From NCBI GenBank assembly GCA_009760855.2, contig WPIO01000006.1, positions 12,388,501-12,445,000 of the forward strand: a stretch of DNA of 56,500 bases, written 5' to 3'. This DNA comes from Cristatella mucedo. Its lineage: Eukaryota; Bryozoa; Phylactolaemata; Cristatellidae. Numbering within the stretch: position 1 is the first letter of the stretch; every line of letters begins with the position of its first letter. Under the pieces are notes generated by a model. That model was not told the origin of the DNA, did not search any database, and saw only the letters and a program-made list of their open reading frames with translations. Both the position numbers and the translations under genes were made by a program. Positions 12,386-23,120 of the stretch are shown here, piece by piece.

Positions 12386-12847
12386 GTAGATCGCGAAATG
12401 GTTGAAGCTTGTTGGGGTGTATACTTGTGACCTATATGCAGCTTCATTTCCAGGGTTGGTTGATGCTTTTTAAATTAAATAACTCAACTGATATTTCACG
12501 TATCGGAATGAAATTTAAAATGCGAGTTCAGATCTGTTTTTTTTACCCTAGTCTTTAATATTTTTTATTTCGGTTTGACACATTTGGCTGTATACGTCAT
12601 CAAACGTCCTGGAGCTTTATTTTCTGCAATTGTGGACATATAGAACCAATTGTATAGGACCATAATAAAAAATATTAAAGACTAATGTCGAACAAGCAGA
12701 GCTGAACTTACATTTCAAATTTCACTCCGATACGTGAAATATCAGTTGTTATTTAATTTAAAAGGCGCCAACCAACCCTGGAAATGAAATTGTATAGAAG
12801 TCACAAGTATGCACCTCAACAAGCTTCAAGAATCTATAGCGATCTAC
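12386..12847. mobile_element. 462-bp fold-back (long inverted repeat) element
   Basis: Two arms of about 184 bp (12386-12569 and 12664-12847) are imperfect reverse complements with matching order and almost equal length, around a 94-bp centre. Good matching blocks include GAAGCTTGTTG / CAACAAGCTTC, TTCATTTCCAGGGTTGGTTG / its complement, TGATATTTCACGTATCGGA / its complement and TAGTCTTTAATATTTTTTAT / its complement. The ends read GTAGATCG...CGATCTAC. No clear target-site duplication was seen and there is no transposase. The layout is that of a fold-back element or MITE of unknown superfamily. An inverted local duplication is the alternative. Confidence 0.7.
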
Positions 12848-12912
12848 CATAGACTTTGTGAATAGCACGTAGGCAAGCGATATGCTTGAGATGTGTGTTG
12901 GTATGCTGAGTG

Positions 12913-12917
<5 letters not shown>

Positions 12918-12963
<46 letters not shown>

Positions 12964-12980
12964 GAGAGAGAGAGGAGAGA
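12918..12980 (+). repeat. GA microsatellite
   Basis: A GA run with one GGGGA interruption, running directly into the GACA tract. Confidence 0.95.
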
Positions 12981-12981
12981 T

Positions 12982-13260
<279 letters not shown>

Positions 13261-13339
13261 TGATCCTAGAGAGGTAGTCACATACTTTTACATAGATACA
13301 GATGCACTCACAACAGATGCCAACTGGAGACCAGCACTG

Positions 13340-13397
13340 TACAAGGCCTCTGAGGGTGTATACAAGTGTACTATTATTATTATTACTATTACATATC
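13340..13397 (+). mobile_element. L2-A LINE 3' tail remnant
   Basis: CTCTGAGGGTGTATACAAGTGT followed by a TAT/ATT run resembles the distal half of the L2-A tail. An L2-B copy starts directly after it. Confidence 0.6.
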
Positions 13398-13399
13398 AT

Positions 13400-13725
13400 T
13401 ACTATTACACTGCACTTTCTTACGCAACGACAACTACTCTCCAACTGCCGACTGTGGCTCGTCGTTTTCAGCGGTCCTGAGCTGCTATTTCCATGCTACT
13501 CACTACCTCAACCGCTCTCCTGACTCTGCTAGGCTTCCCACTTTTTTCACTTTGTTACGTGAGACAAAGTCTATTGGCTACCGAATGCGTACCGAAAGCC
13601 GCTTAGGCTGTGAGTGCGCTATACAAAACTCTCCTGCGTAACACCCACATTGTCTTTTTGACTTTGTGGAGTTACAAATGGAGATACATTATATTACAGT
13701 ACACCTGTTACTTTATTATCCGAAC
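13400..13725 (+). mobile_element. L2-B LINE 3' end
   Basis: A 5'-truncated end of the second LINE family. From about 13420 it gives TTTCTTACGCAACGACAACT, the block encoding the last residues of the reverse transcriptase protein, then the 3' region GAAAGCCGCTTAGGCTGTGA, GCGCTATACAAAACTCTCC and GGAGATACATTA. The order and spacing match the minus-strand copy at 24.4-26.4 kb. The protein end is broken by stops. Confidence 0.85.
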
Positions 13726-13729
13726 GGCT

Positions 13730-14815
13730 CTCGTGAGTTCAGTTGATGGTAGTAAGTTTTTAATTACAGAATTGGTTCTTTTTCCCAGCAGCTCTATTTC
13801 TCGTGCAACGTGTTTGGGCTGCTGCAGCTCATCCATCTTACATAGGTGAACCGCAGCAGCCCGTGTAACTCAAGTGCACCACGCAAGACTGAACCGTGCG
13901 AAACCAATTTGCCAACTGTTCGGCCGGCTTGGTGGAAATTGCCCAGGCTGTGACCCGTGTACCTCACAGCACGAGGCATAACAGCTAACCGAGAGCTGTC
14001 TGCCAGAATCGCTTTGGGTTGCGGGACATGCCAAAGAGCAATGCAGCAGCACTTCAGCCTCCAAGGCCTACATCAAAACCAGAGACCAGGAGAAACCGTC
14101 TGCCTGCCTACCCGGAGGTTTAGTCAGCTGCCATCACAGGTGGCAAACAAGTCTCCTTCAAGGCAGCCACAGGGCAGCGGTGGGTGGAGGGTCGGTCAAG
14201 CTCTTACCTAGAGGCGCCAGACGGCATCGACTTTGCTTCGAGGAGGTCCCATGCTCCCACGCTGCTGCAGCTGCAGCAGTAGCAGCAGCAGCAGTGTCTA
14301 CTTTCTCCCAGCAGCCTGCCAGAGGACCTATTGACTTGAGCAGGACTCAGAAGCTGACGCCTGGTACAGACGTCAAGGTCAGCATTTGACTTTGTCCAGT
14401 CCTAGAGAAGTAATTGATATACTGCACTGGCAGCAGGGGCTGCAGCAGCTGCTGACGCTTATTAAGCAGCTTCAGTGGTCACAGTGGCACGGACTGCGTT
14501 GTGCCAGGCCGAGCAGCAGCAGCAGCTAGTTTGAAAAGCCCACCTTCGGTCACCACACTCCTGCATGCCTAACCCTCCCACCAGCCTAGCAGACCATCCT
14601 GGCCACCAGTCTGATGATGGAACATTGACCCCCCTCCCCACCCCCTACACTAACGAGTGGGGCGGCTAATCATTGGGCTGTTCCAAAGTCTGTTCCGGCA
14701 TGAGTTTGCACCTGAGAGGTGAGGAAAAACGAGTCAAATTTAAATGGCTCTCTTTGCCAAGAGCCCCTCCTACCCCACCTTAGTGGGGACCAGTTGTCAT
14801 CGGTGGTGACAGATG
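13730..14815. other. unique sequence, no gene seen
   Basis: No gene or element recognised. CAG/CTG runs occur near 14262-14295 and 14511-14526. Confidence 0.4.
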
Positions 14816-14817
14816 CA

Positions 14818-15010
14818 AGGATCACCGTTGGTGCTCGGTGTAACTAGGTAAGGCGGTTGCTTTTCACGATCTCGGTCCTGATGTCGTGGGTTCGAATCCT
14901 GCAGTGGGTAATCCTTTATTGCCACTGCAAGCGGTGGTAATAACCGTAAAGGCTCTTCTGTCGCTATACAAAAGAGGCTGTTAAATCGGCTAGTATTTAA
15001 TTTAATTTAA
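14818..15010 (+). mobile_element. SINE-A copy, near full length
   Basis: A tRNA-derived SINE. An A-box-like region (TAACTAGGTAAGGCGG) is followed about 45 bp later by the B box GGGTTCGAATCC. The body then reads GCAGTGGG, CCACTGCAAGCGGTGGT, AAAGGCTCTTCTG and CGCTATACAAAA, ending in GCTAGTATTTAATTTAATTT. This is the best plus-strand copy here and was used to define the family. The internal Pol III promoter would lie between 14835 and 14900. Confidence 0.8.
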
Positions 15011-15286
15011 TCTTTGCCTCGATGGCAGATCTCTCTCTCTCTGTGTCTAGCCGTCGTGAGATGTTGCCATGGGGATCTGTGCACGCCTGCATCGTGGGGC
15101 GTGGGGGCAGTGGAGCTAGCCAAGGACAGTCTTTACTTTCGTCAGCAAATCTTGGCTCGAAGCCTTCGGCTAACAGAAGAACCGGGAAGTCGGCCTTGTT
15201 TTCAAGTGAAATGGGAAACCTGACAGATTGCTGTGCTGAAATTTGGTCGAGGGGCCGTCGGTGTGCCGACGATGTCGATGAGATCG

Positions 15287-15393
15287 AAGCAGTAGGGAGC
15301 AACAGGAAGCAGTAAGGAGCAACAGGAAGCAATAGGAAGCAACAGGAAGCAATAGGGAGCAACAAGAAGCAGTAGGAAGCAACAGGAAGCAGC
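15287..15393 (+). repeat. 20-bp minisatellite
   Basis: About five copies of a unit of the form GAAGCARTAGGRAGCAACAG. Variation is mainly G/A. Reading it on the minus strand gives Cys/Leu-rich frames, which are not genes. Confidence 0.9.
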
Positions 15394-15955
15394 CAGACCA
15401 ACCGTCAGCATGGAGAGGAGGAGGCGAACTCGATGAGGAACGAAGCTGTCGATTCTCCACTTGAGCAGAGACCAAGCTATTGCTTTGTGGAGCTGTGCAC
15501 TGATACAAACGAATACCAACTCCGCGCTCCATCCGGGTAAGCCATTTGGACTAGGAATCCCGAGCTTGACCTGCGCAGCGGCAGCATCAGCAGCAGTAGC
15601 AGAGTGGCTCTAAATAAATTCTCGGATTTCTCACGCCCCTCTAGCTACCTCACGTCGCTCGGCATGTGTCTCAGAGTGCCGACTCAGGCGATTCCTCTGT
15701 ATATGAGCCTTAGCAACAATTAGCTTTGTGCCTACTTGCAGACTCATGGTCTCGAGCTACCGTTCACTGTGTCTGTTTGTAAACGCAACAATCCAGGCCC
15801 AAAAAGTAGCCGTCTGCTCAAATCTTTTGAGATGCAATGCGTGTAGCACAACGAGGGGGGGGCACGTTCGAGTAGCCAGGCTGCTGCTAATTGAGGCTTG
15901 CACAAGAACATCACAGTTGGTGCAGAGCTTAGAAGCTAGTGGTCAGATACAAAGT
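15394..15955. other. unique sequence, no gene seen
   Basis: Nothing recognised beyond a short GCAGCAG run near 15575-15602. Confidence 0.4.
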
Positions 15956-15959
15956 AAAG

Positions 15960-16118
15960 ATTAGTTGATTCGACAGCCTTATTTAAACAGTGGCAGACGA
16001 GCCTTGGAGGCAACCCCTCCCCCTTTTGTTGCAGCAGGCAATAAAGAATTGTCCACTGCACTCGAACCCACGACCTGAGTCATGAAGTGTGAGCACCTTA
16101 CCCCTGGGCTATGACCCG
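15960..16118 (-). mobile_element. SINE-A-like copy, diverged
   Basis: On the minus strand the A-box-like TAGCCCAGGGGTAAGGTGC is followed by the B box GTCGTGGGTTCGAGTGCAGT and a body with CAATTCTTTATTGCCTGCTG. The end, GGCTGTCGAATCAACTAA, resembles the SINE-A 3' terminus. The middle is diverged, so this may be a subfamily. Confidence 0.6.
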
Positions 16119-16369
16119 TCGAGATAAGAGGATGGACCTCTGGGGTGCAGCTGCTGTGTTTCCAATCGGTTTGTCCAAGTCTATGCAAACTCCGTGGCTG
16201 CTCGGTGTTGGGCTTACAACTGCGTGCAGGTCCGGGCATGCAGCCGTAAGACCAACACCTCTGTTGAGCAGCTGCTCATTTGCCTTTCACGGTGCCAAAG
16301 ATTGGGTGCATAGCCTCATTCGAATCAAGCTGCAGCCACAGTGGCAGATAGAGACGGAGAGGTGGAGAG

Positions 16370-16578
<209 letters not shown>

Positions 16579-16619
16579 AGAGAAGCATTTGAAGCCCAAA
16601 GTGTTTATATTGATTAGTT

Positions 16620-17445
16620 CATAGTGCACGTCGATCTGCGATCGATGAACCGTTAACAGGACTCTTTTCTTTTTTCCCTCAGGGTCATGCCTTCAATTCA
16701 GAATTTGGTCCCGCTTTGCAGGGCTGCTGCTGTTGCCACCCGGGTACTTGTAGTTGGGTCATACTTTACCTGCACGGACTCACTGGCAGTGAACTGAACC
16801 AGTGGACTCACTTGCAAGCAGAACCGGCAGAACGTCGACAAATAGTTCCATCAAGTATCACAGCATCATCAAGTGCCTGCTGCGTGCCTACAGGCTGCCG
16901 AAGGCATAGCAGACGGCGGCAAATCGACCAGACCCTCGGGAGGTGGGTGGGGGGCGACGTGTGTTGAAGGGAAGTCTAGACCCAGCCCAGTTGGGAGCTG
17001 GCCACCATCATCAAGCTGATCACCAGTAATGGCCCAGCAGCAGATATATTTTCAATGCTTGCTTGCCGACATGAAGCAGTCATAAATTTTCAAGGCTTCA
17101 CTGGGGAGTGATTTCCCAGGTGCAAGCCTCGGAACCGGATAGTCAGCAGCACCTTTGTGAGGGCCGATGAACAGATGAACAGGCCGCAGCAGTCGCATGC
17201 AGCACAGCACCTGGCAGTCAGTCGATGGTAAGAGTTGGTCCCAAAAGTAGGGAGGAAGCCTCCCTTATCAAAAACCGAAGGTCGCAACAACGAACCCTGG
17301 CACACTGTAGGCAGCTCGCCCATCCCTGCAAGTTTTTTTGTTATTCGTTGTGTGATGCCATCCTCCAATCTACAATGGCCTCTCGACAGGCACAAAGGCC
17401 TGTGGGATAGAAGGTAACAGGGGAGAAGTGAGAGAGTGAGAGCCA
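16620..17445. other. unique sequence, no gene seen
   Basis: No gene or mobile element recognised. Confidence 0.4.
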
Positions 17446-17446
17446 G

Positions 17447-17622
<176 letters not shown>

Positions 17623-18595
17623 AACGTATTTGCTGGATTTCCTGAAATGAAGCCACCGAACTCTGGTGGTCATGCATCGGCGATTGTGTGCCATTGCCCA
17701 AAGCCTCAGCCCCATGCTTGTGCAACAGTATACTGCAGGCCATCGTTTAGAGTAAACTATGTTTGGGTTATTGCGTCGTCGCTTGTGAGTAGCCATAGAA
17801 CAATTCGTGCCACTGGAGCTCGCTGGGATCTTGTGGGAGCGAAGCCTCCACTTTGGATTCCCGACTTGTCTTAAAGCCTAGCCCGGCCCATGGTAGTGAG
17901 TGGTTCATGCCGATGACCCGTGACATTTCAATTAGGTGGACAGTATCACATCTAGAGCTGCTTATCGACGGGATCGTCGAAACAGTGGATGCATAGTAGG
18001 ATGGATACCCACATACCAGCGATAGACAATCGCACGTGTCACGTGCTCAGCATGCACAGCAGCTGACCCCGGCAGACGAGGCGGTCGTGCAGTTTGCAGC
18101 AAAGCAGCAGACGAAAGCATTTTCCTTAAGTGCTAGAAAAGTGCAAGCCAATTTTCTGCGGTAGACCTGACCGTACCGCGAGGCTCGACACTTTTCCCTG
18201 CCGCTCACGTGGCCTCTCCGCCATTTGCTTCAAGCTGCTGGCAGCTCGAGAACAGGCACTCGAGGAGCCAGCAGCACGTCTCTGAGCCACGATGAGCCGC
18301 GATGCCTCGATGGACATCGTGCGAACATCGTGCACATTATCTACAGCTGCTGCTGCTGGAGCAGCCGAAATTTGCAGCCGCATGGCGAACTTGCAAGCAT
18401 TTGTCAGCTGCCGCTCTGGAAACCGTGCCACAACTTCATCTGGGTCAGCTGCTCTAAATGCCAAGTGTGCGGCACTCGTGAGCATGAGCACACGTGATTG
18501 CTGGATCACTGTTGTGTGGGTATCGTTTGACTCTTTTCAACATTGGTCGCAATTCTATATGCTGCACTTTGCAGACGAAATAGAATACTTACCGG
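17623..18595. other. unique sequence, no gene seen
   Basis: No gene recognised. Overlapping frames on both strands near 18126-18509 do not resemble a known family. Confidence 0.4.
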
Positions 18596-18596
18596 T

Positions 18597-18608
18597 CACA
18601 CACAAACA

Positions 18609-18659
<51 letters not shown>

Positions 18660-18685
18660 CACACACTCACACACACACAACACAC

Positions 18686-18723
<38 letters not shown>

Positions 18724-18815
18724 ACACCCCCCACACACACGCACGCACACACACACAGAGGCACACACACACACATGCACACACACACACACACACTCAC
18801 ACACACAGAGGCACA
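18597..18815 (+). repeat. CA microsatellite, about 215 bp
   Basis: A CA repeat with CTCA, ACGC, CCCC and AGAGGC interruptions. A potential Z-DNA former. Confidence 0.95.
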
Positions 18816-18849
18816 CCTACTCGGGTAAAAAGCAGAGGCTGAGCGCCCC

Positions 18850-19045
18850 AAGACAACTTTATCTCTTTCTAGCAACTTTACAGATGCTAGAAAGAAAGCA
18901 ATGATTAATGATTGATTTTTTTTTATGAAAACCAATGATTAATGGTAACATTCGCAATGTCATCAAGTGTAACATTGTTAGGTATGACATACACAGGGTC
19001 AACATGCAGATATGGTTAGTGGCAGCAGGTACAGTGGCAGCATGC
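18850..19045 (-). mobile_element. L2-A LINE, 3' UTR part (outer layer of nest)
   Basis: Minus-strand L2-A 3' UTR. It matches the copy at 28.1-28.4 kb block by block: TCTTTCTAG, CAATGATTAATGGTA, a GGGTCAACATGCA-type segment and TGGTTAGTGGCAGC. An L2-B copy interrupts it at about 19046. The coding part of what appears to be the same insertion resumes at about 20173, with some 300 bp missing between. Confidence 0.75.
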
Positions 19046-20172
19046 ACATGTAATGTATCTCCGTCTGTAACTCCACAAAGCCATAAAGACTATGTGGATG
19101 TTATGCAGGAGAGTTTTGTATAGCGCACTCACAGCCTAAGCGGCTTTCGGTACGCATTCGGTAGCCAATAGACTTTGTCTCACGCAACAAAGTGAAAAAA
19201 AGTGGGAAGCATAGCAGAGTCAGAAGAGCATTTGAGGTAGTGAGTGGCACGGAAGTAGCAGCTCAGGACCGCTGAAAAGGATGAGCCATAGTCGGCAGCA
19301 GGATAGTAGTTGTCGTTGTGTAAGAATTGTGGAAGTGAGTTCCACAGTCTAGGACCTGCAGAGCACAGGCTTCTGTCGGCAACATTCTTTAGCTCCGGCC
19401 TATCTCTCAGAACTACTCCCCAACCAGGCCAAGCATCGTACCACCCGCTTTTCGGAATCCAACAGTCTACCAATACCTCGTACAAACCTCAAATCCTTTG
19501 AAGACCGTGTATTTAGTTTGTATGCTCCCAAAGCCTGGAGCTCCCTCCCAACTTGCATCAGAACATCCCCTGACTTGACCACATTTAAAAAGAACTTAAA
19601 AAACACCTATTTAGGACAGTATTTAGTGGGTCCCTGTGATTCGTCCTTCATGTGCTTATGCGTGCTGACACTGTGCATGCTGCTACTAACCACATTTGTA
19701 TGCTGACCCTGTGCATGTCACCCCTAACCATGTTATTCATGCTGTTTATCAAGCATGATATTACTCACTATTCAATTGCATTTCCCTCTGCAGCAAATGT
19801 AAAGCGCCTAGAAAAAGATTGAGTTCTCCGAGGGCACTTTACCAAGTGCATTATTATTATTATTATTATTATTATGTCAACAGTCTTTTTGCAGAAGAAT
19901 GGAATAGCTAATTTGTTATTGTCCAAACAAGACCTGAGAGCAAGAGGAGAGTGAAACTGGTGCAGCACTTCAGCTAGATATGAAGGAGCCAAGCTTGGTC
20001 GGCCTTGTGGGTCAGCATAAGAATTTTGCTTTGTATCAGTTGATGAACCGGCAGCCATACTAGCTCTTTTAGCAAAGGTGACAAGTGATCAAACCTCTGG
20101 AATTTGTAAACTAGCCTTGCATCTATATTCATCACCAGGTGCGGTGGCCTAGTGGCTTTTTTGGGTAGCCCA
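19046..20172 (-). mobile_element. L2-B LINE (middle layer), split by an L2-A
   Basis: Minus-strand L2-B in two parts, 19046-19390 (3' terminal part with AATGTATCTCCGTCTG at the left edge) and 19878-20172 (upstream coding part, frame 19974-20058 and beyond). The two parts join at the block that corresponds to 24741-24752 in the best L2-B copy, so they were once continuous. The 5' end at 20172 abuts L2-A sequence of the outer layer. Confidence 0.8.
19391..19877 (+). mobile_element. L2-A LINE (inner layer)
   Basis: A plus-strand, 5'-truncated L2-A copy inserted into L2-B. It starts within the AYLSELL-coding block and ends in the 3' tail (19798-19850) and a (TTA)n run. Near-identical 11-bp duplications, CAACATTCTTT at 19380-19390 and CAACAGTCTTT at 19878-19888, flank it. 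The reading frame from 19518 to 19706 still resembles the family's C-terminal region. Confidence 0.85.
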
Positions 20173-20720
20173 CCCAGGTTGGCTGAGGCCAAAAAATAAA
20201 GGAGCCTAAAAGTGAGTGACAGAACCTTGAAGTCGATGCACTGCTTGACTGGGAACCAGTGCAGGTCTGTAAGAAGTATTGCGCTGTGGCAACTGCAATG
20301 CTCACAAACAAACAATAAACACTACTATCTGATTCAACAGCGTCTTTTGTATAGCGACAGAAGAGCCTTTACGGCTATCATCACCACTTGCAGTGGTGAC
20401 AAATGATCGCTCACCGCAGGATTCGAACCCATGACCTCGGGACGGAGGTCGTGTAAAGCAACCGCCTTACCTCGTGTGCCATCACGGCTCACCACGACAG
20501 ACAAGCCTAGCTGTAGAGTTTTGCACCAGCTGTAAGCGCGTGATTGCACAGGCCGGTAGACCAGCTAGCAGTGAGGTACAGAAGTCGAGACTCGATATCA
20601 CAAATGCATGGACCAATTTAGATGTGTTATCCCTCTCAAAACAAGCCCGAATTTTAGCGATGCTATGTAGCTGACAGTAGGCAGACGGCTGTGGAGCTGA
20701 CGTGGTCTTCAAAATGAAAG
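20173..20720 (-). mobile_element. L2-A LINE, coding part (outer layer), split by SINE-A
   Basis: Minus-strand L2-A coding sequence after the catalytic core. The parts at 20173-20311 and 20490-20715 are continuous in other L2-A copies; here a SINE-A separates them. Minus-strand translation gives [20 protein letters not shown] (frame 20482-20712), close to the copy at 41.4-41.9 kb. Stops and frameshifts interrupt it. Confidence 0.8.
20312..20492 (-). mobile_element. SINE-A copy inside L2-A
   Basis: A near full-length minus-strand SINE-A: B box (GGGTTCGAATCC on the minus strand), CCACTGCAAGTGGTGATGA-type body, CGCTATACAAAA block and an AT-rich end with an AAACAAACAATAAA-type tail at its low-coordinate edge. 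GCTCAC occurs on both sides in the interrupted LINE and may be a short duplication. Confidence 0.8.
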
Positions 20721-21130
20721 GTCACTGTGGAATATGGCAACTAGATTTCGTGCAGATTCAACCGGAGATATGCTTGCTGGCAGAGCCGACTATGAGCGTT
20801 AGGTTTTCCAATTTCTGAATCACACTTGCTTGCCCTAACTATCAGGTTGGTTTTTATTGCCATTCAAGTAAAGTATGTGGCTGAACAGCTTCATCTATGT
20901 ACGAGGCAGAAGTGTCTTTGTCGCGATCACCCTATTGAAGCAGTCAATAAAGGATTTACACATTGCTGCACAGGGCAAGTCCTACCGAAGCCGTGAAAGC
21001 AGCTCCACACCGGCCACAGGAAGAAGGGTGGCTGCAGAAGGCAGTATGCTGGCTTGCCACCGCCCGCCCCCGAATAGTTGTGGGCTAACAATCCTTACAG
21101 CTGTCTCACGGTCATACTAACTAACCCATT
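20721..21130. other. unique sequence, no gene seen
   Basis: No gene or element recognised between the nested LINEs and the CA tract. Confidence 0.4.
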
Positions 21131-21136
21131 ACCACA

Positions 21137-21139
21137 CAT

Positions 21140-21175
<36 letters not shown>

Positions 21176-21231
21176 GCACACACGCACGCACACACGCACG
21201 CACACACGCACACACACACACGCACACATAT
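21137..21231 (+). repeat. CA/CACG microsatellite
   Basis: A CA run followed by alternating CACACG/CACG units. Strictly alternating purine-pyrimidine, so a potential Z-DNA former. Confidence 0.95.
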
Positions 21232-21258
21232 ATTTTCTTCAGGCCCTCGTGTCCACAG

Positions 21259-22110
21259 GTGAACAGGCCGAGTCGACTGGGCATGCAGTTCCGCCCGGCG
21301 AAGTGCTGTGTCGTCGCCCGAAAGGGTGCAAAGGCCGTCGTGCCCATCTCAATCACCCTACATGACAGGCGGTTCTTCGAGCTGCTGGAGACCGAGCCAG
21401 TGGCCTACCTTGAAGCTCTGCAGGGTCTCGGGCAGCCTAGGGCGGAAATAGAACAGGCCTGCCCTTCCCTTGCAAGGGACATTAACCTGCTTCAGGCCAG
21501 CCTTCTCGCTCCTTGGCAAAAGCTTGACACCTTGCGGACTTCCTGCCTGCCACGCCTCGGCTACCTGTGTCGGGGGGGGGGGGGGTGGAACCGGCTTGTG
21601 CTTAAGGCTGCTCTGCAGCCAGCCGAAATGGCTCTGACTGAGCTTTGCGTGCAGTCAGCCGAACTTTGCATCGGTGTGTTTCCCTATTGCGCCTCACTCT
21701 GCAGGCGGAGGGCTTGGCTGGATCCGCTTCGGGACGAGCACCTCCATCCTGCGAGAGCTGAGCAAGCCTGTCGCATGCTGTGCTCGATGCCCAATGCGTG
21801 CGCCAGTCAAGTCGCCCGTCGAAGACTCGACCGGGCAGTCGCCAGCCTGGATGGCACCGCCATCGTCTGATGAGGAGCGTTCGCCATACGCAAGTCCAGC
21901 AGCCTTCGGCCCTGGCAGCAGCGCTGGCCCGATCTCGCTGTGGTCGGACTCACGTAAGTGCCTCAAGCGGCTCTCCTGTCGTCTCTCGCTGACCTCTGCC
22001 CTGAAGTGCTGGCTGTGTCCTGTGCCGAGTGCCTATATCCTAACAAAGTCAAGGCTATGCACAACCGCTTCGGCCCATGTGCACTGGCTCTGCTAGCTGC
22101 TCATGTTGCT
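21259..22110 (+). pseudogene. R2/NeSL-like LINE reverse transcriptase fragment
   Basis: A fragment of a different LINE clade from the L2 copies. The translated region MQFRPAKCCVV near its start, DINLLQASLLAPWQKLDTLR in the middle and a PRLGYLCRGG block after it resemble the region after the catalytic core in R2, NeSL and related LINEs with restriction-like endonucleases, as I know them (KxxLxPxxKLexLrxfllPRL-type pattern). Further on, an LDPLRDE...ACRMLCS pattern fits the stretch before their zinc-knuckle domain. The catalytic YADD and the zinc knuckle are not present. A run of twelve G at 21571-21582 probably shifts the frame. The stop at 21868 ends one frame and similar sequence appears to go on in another frame to about 22100. 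Confidence 0.55.
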
Positions 22111-22140
22111 TGGCTCACTTTGATGACACAGGTGTGAACT

Positions 22141-22172
22141 GGCCGCCGGCATGCCTGGGCATGCCGGCGGCC
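22141..22172. other. perfect 15-bp-stem hairpin
   Basis: GGCCGCCGGCATGCC and its exact reverse complement are separated by TG only. It lies about 40-70 bp after the R2/NeSL-like fragment. A bacterial-type terminator is not meaningful in this context. Confidence 0.85.
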
Positions 22173-22663
22173 ATATGTTCATGACTGCTAATAACATCTC
22201 CAGCGACCAATGCCGGCTGCATTCAGTTGGCAGAAGATCGAAGATGCATGTAAAGTAAACCACCCAATCGGACACCTGCAGCAGCAGCCGTAGCCATGCT
22301 ATGCTTGGTAAGCATAATTTTGCACAACGTCACCATATCAATCTCGAGCAAGGACAACTAACCGGCGATTGGTGTGAACAGTGGCTGCAGCCAACCAATC
22401 CACCAAAGCCAAGCAGAGATGGCAGAGCAGCTACAGCTCCCCCGGCGGCAGAGTCTTTTCGATGCTACTACGTCAACATTCCTGTGTATAGGTGTTCAAG
22501 GGTATACGTGCATGCACGTTCGTGCATGCATGCAGGCACGTGCATGTGGTTAGACCCCAGAGTATTCCTTTCTTGTACCGGATGGATGCAACATTAATTT
22601 TGGTAAACCAGCTCACACTCCCTCGGTGCCGAATTTCGTACACCGGCTAGATCATTTTCTCTC

Positions 22664-22918
22664 GTGGCTTGTGTGTATGCCCCTACTCACAACAAAGGTC
22701 ACACTCTCGAGCAAACATTCCCCGACGATTTTGTGCTGCCAACTTCTGTACTTACAAAATTCTGCACATCTGACCATGCACATGTCTCATTCCCCTGCAG
22801 TAAGCTTCAGCTAGCGGTATGCAAAATTAGTCTGGAAGTCGAGAAACCTTCAGGCAACCTTGACATCGAAGCAACAAGAAAGCCTGCTCTAGCATCTGAT
22901 GTGCAATCGTCCACCTGA
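22664..22918 (+). pseudogene. APE-type endonuclease C-terminal fragment of L2-A
   Basis: This 84-codon frame reads VYAPTHNKGHTLE, then DDFVLPTSVLTKFCTSDHAH. It fits the last conserved blocks of the apurinic/apyrimidinic-like endonuclease that L2/CR1 LINEs use to nick target DNA. The THNKGHTLE block is followed by the S-D-H motif, which holds the catalytic histidine in this fold. The start of the domain is not recognisable upstream. The frame ends at a stop at 22916-22918, soon after the linker begins, so this is a remnant. Orientation and order agree with the reverse-transcriptase remnants that follow. Confidence 0.6.
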
Positions 22919-23035
22919 CAATGCATAATGAGTCAGTGGGCATACTACTAAGTGACTGAAGTCTGTGTTCTGGATGAATTTACTCATTCGGCCAAGCGAC
23001 CTTCGACCTATGCACTCGGCCGTACACCATGTGGT

Positions 23036-23120
23036 TTAAAAATGTTGAAAATGAAAATGTTAATGTTAAATGTTAAGAGGATGTTAATGTTAATGAAAAT
23101 GAAAATGTTAAGTGAAAGCG
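23036..23120 (+). repeat. cryptic ATGTTA/ATGAAA repeat
   Basis: Irregular repeats of ATGTTAATG and AATGAAAATG. They probably arose by slippage. Confidence 0.6.

Noticed and set aside
14818-15010. tRNA genes at the A/B-box pairs
   Set aside because: The boxes match Pol III promoters, but no cloverleaf closes and the same unit recurs with a long non-tRNA body, so these are SINEs.
21259-21870. host gene encoding a 203-residue protein
   Set aside because: The conserved blocks resemble a LINE reverse transcriptase, and a G12 run breaks the frame.
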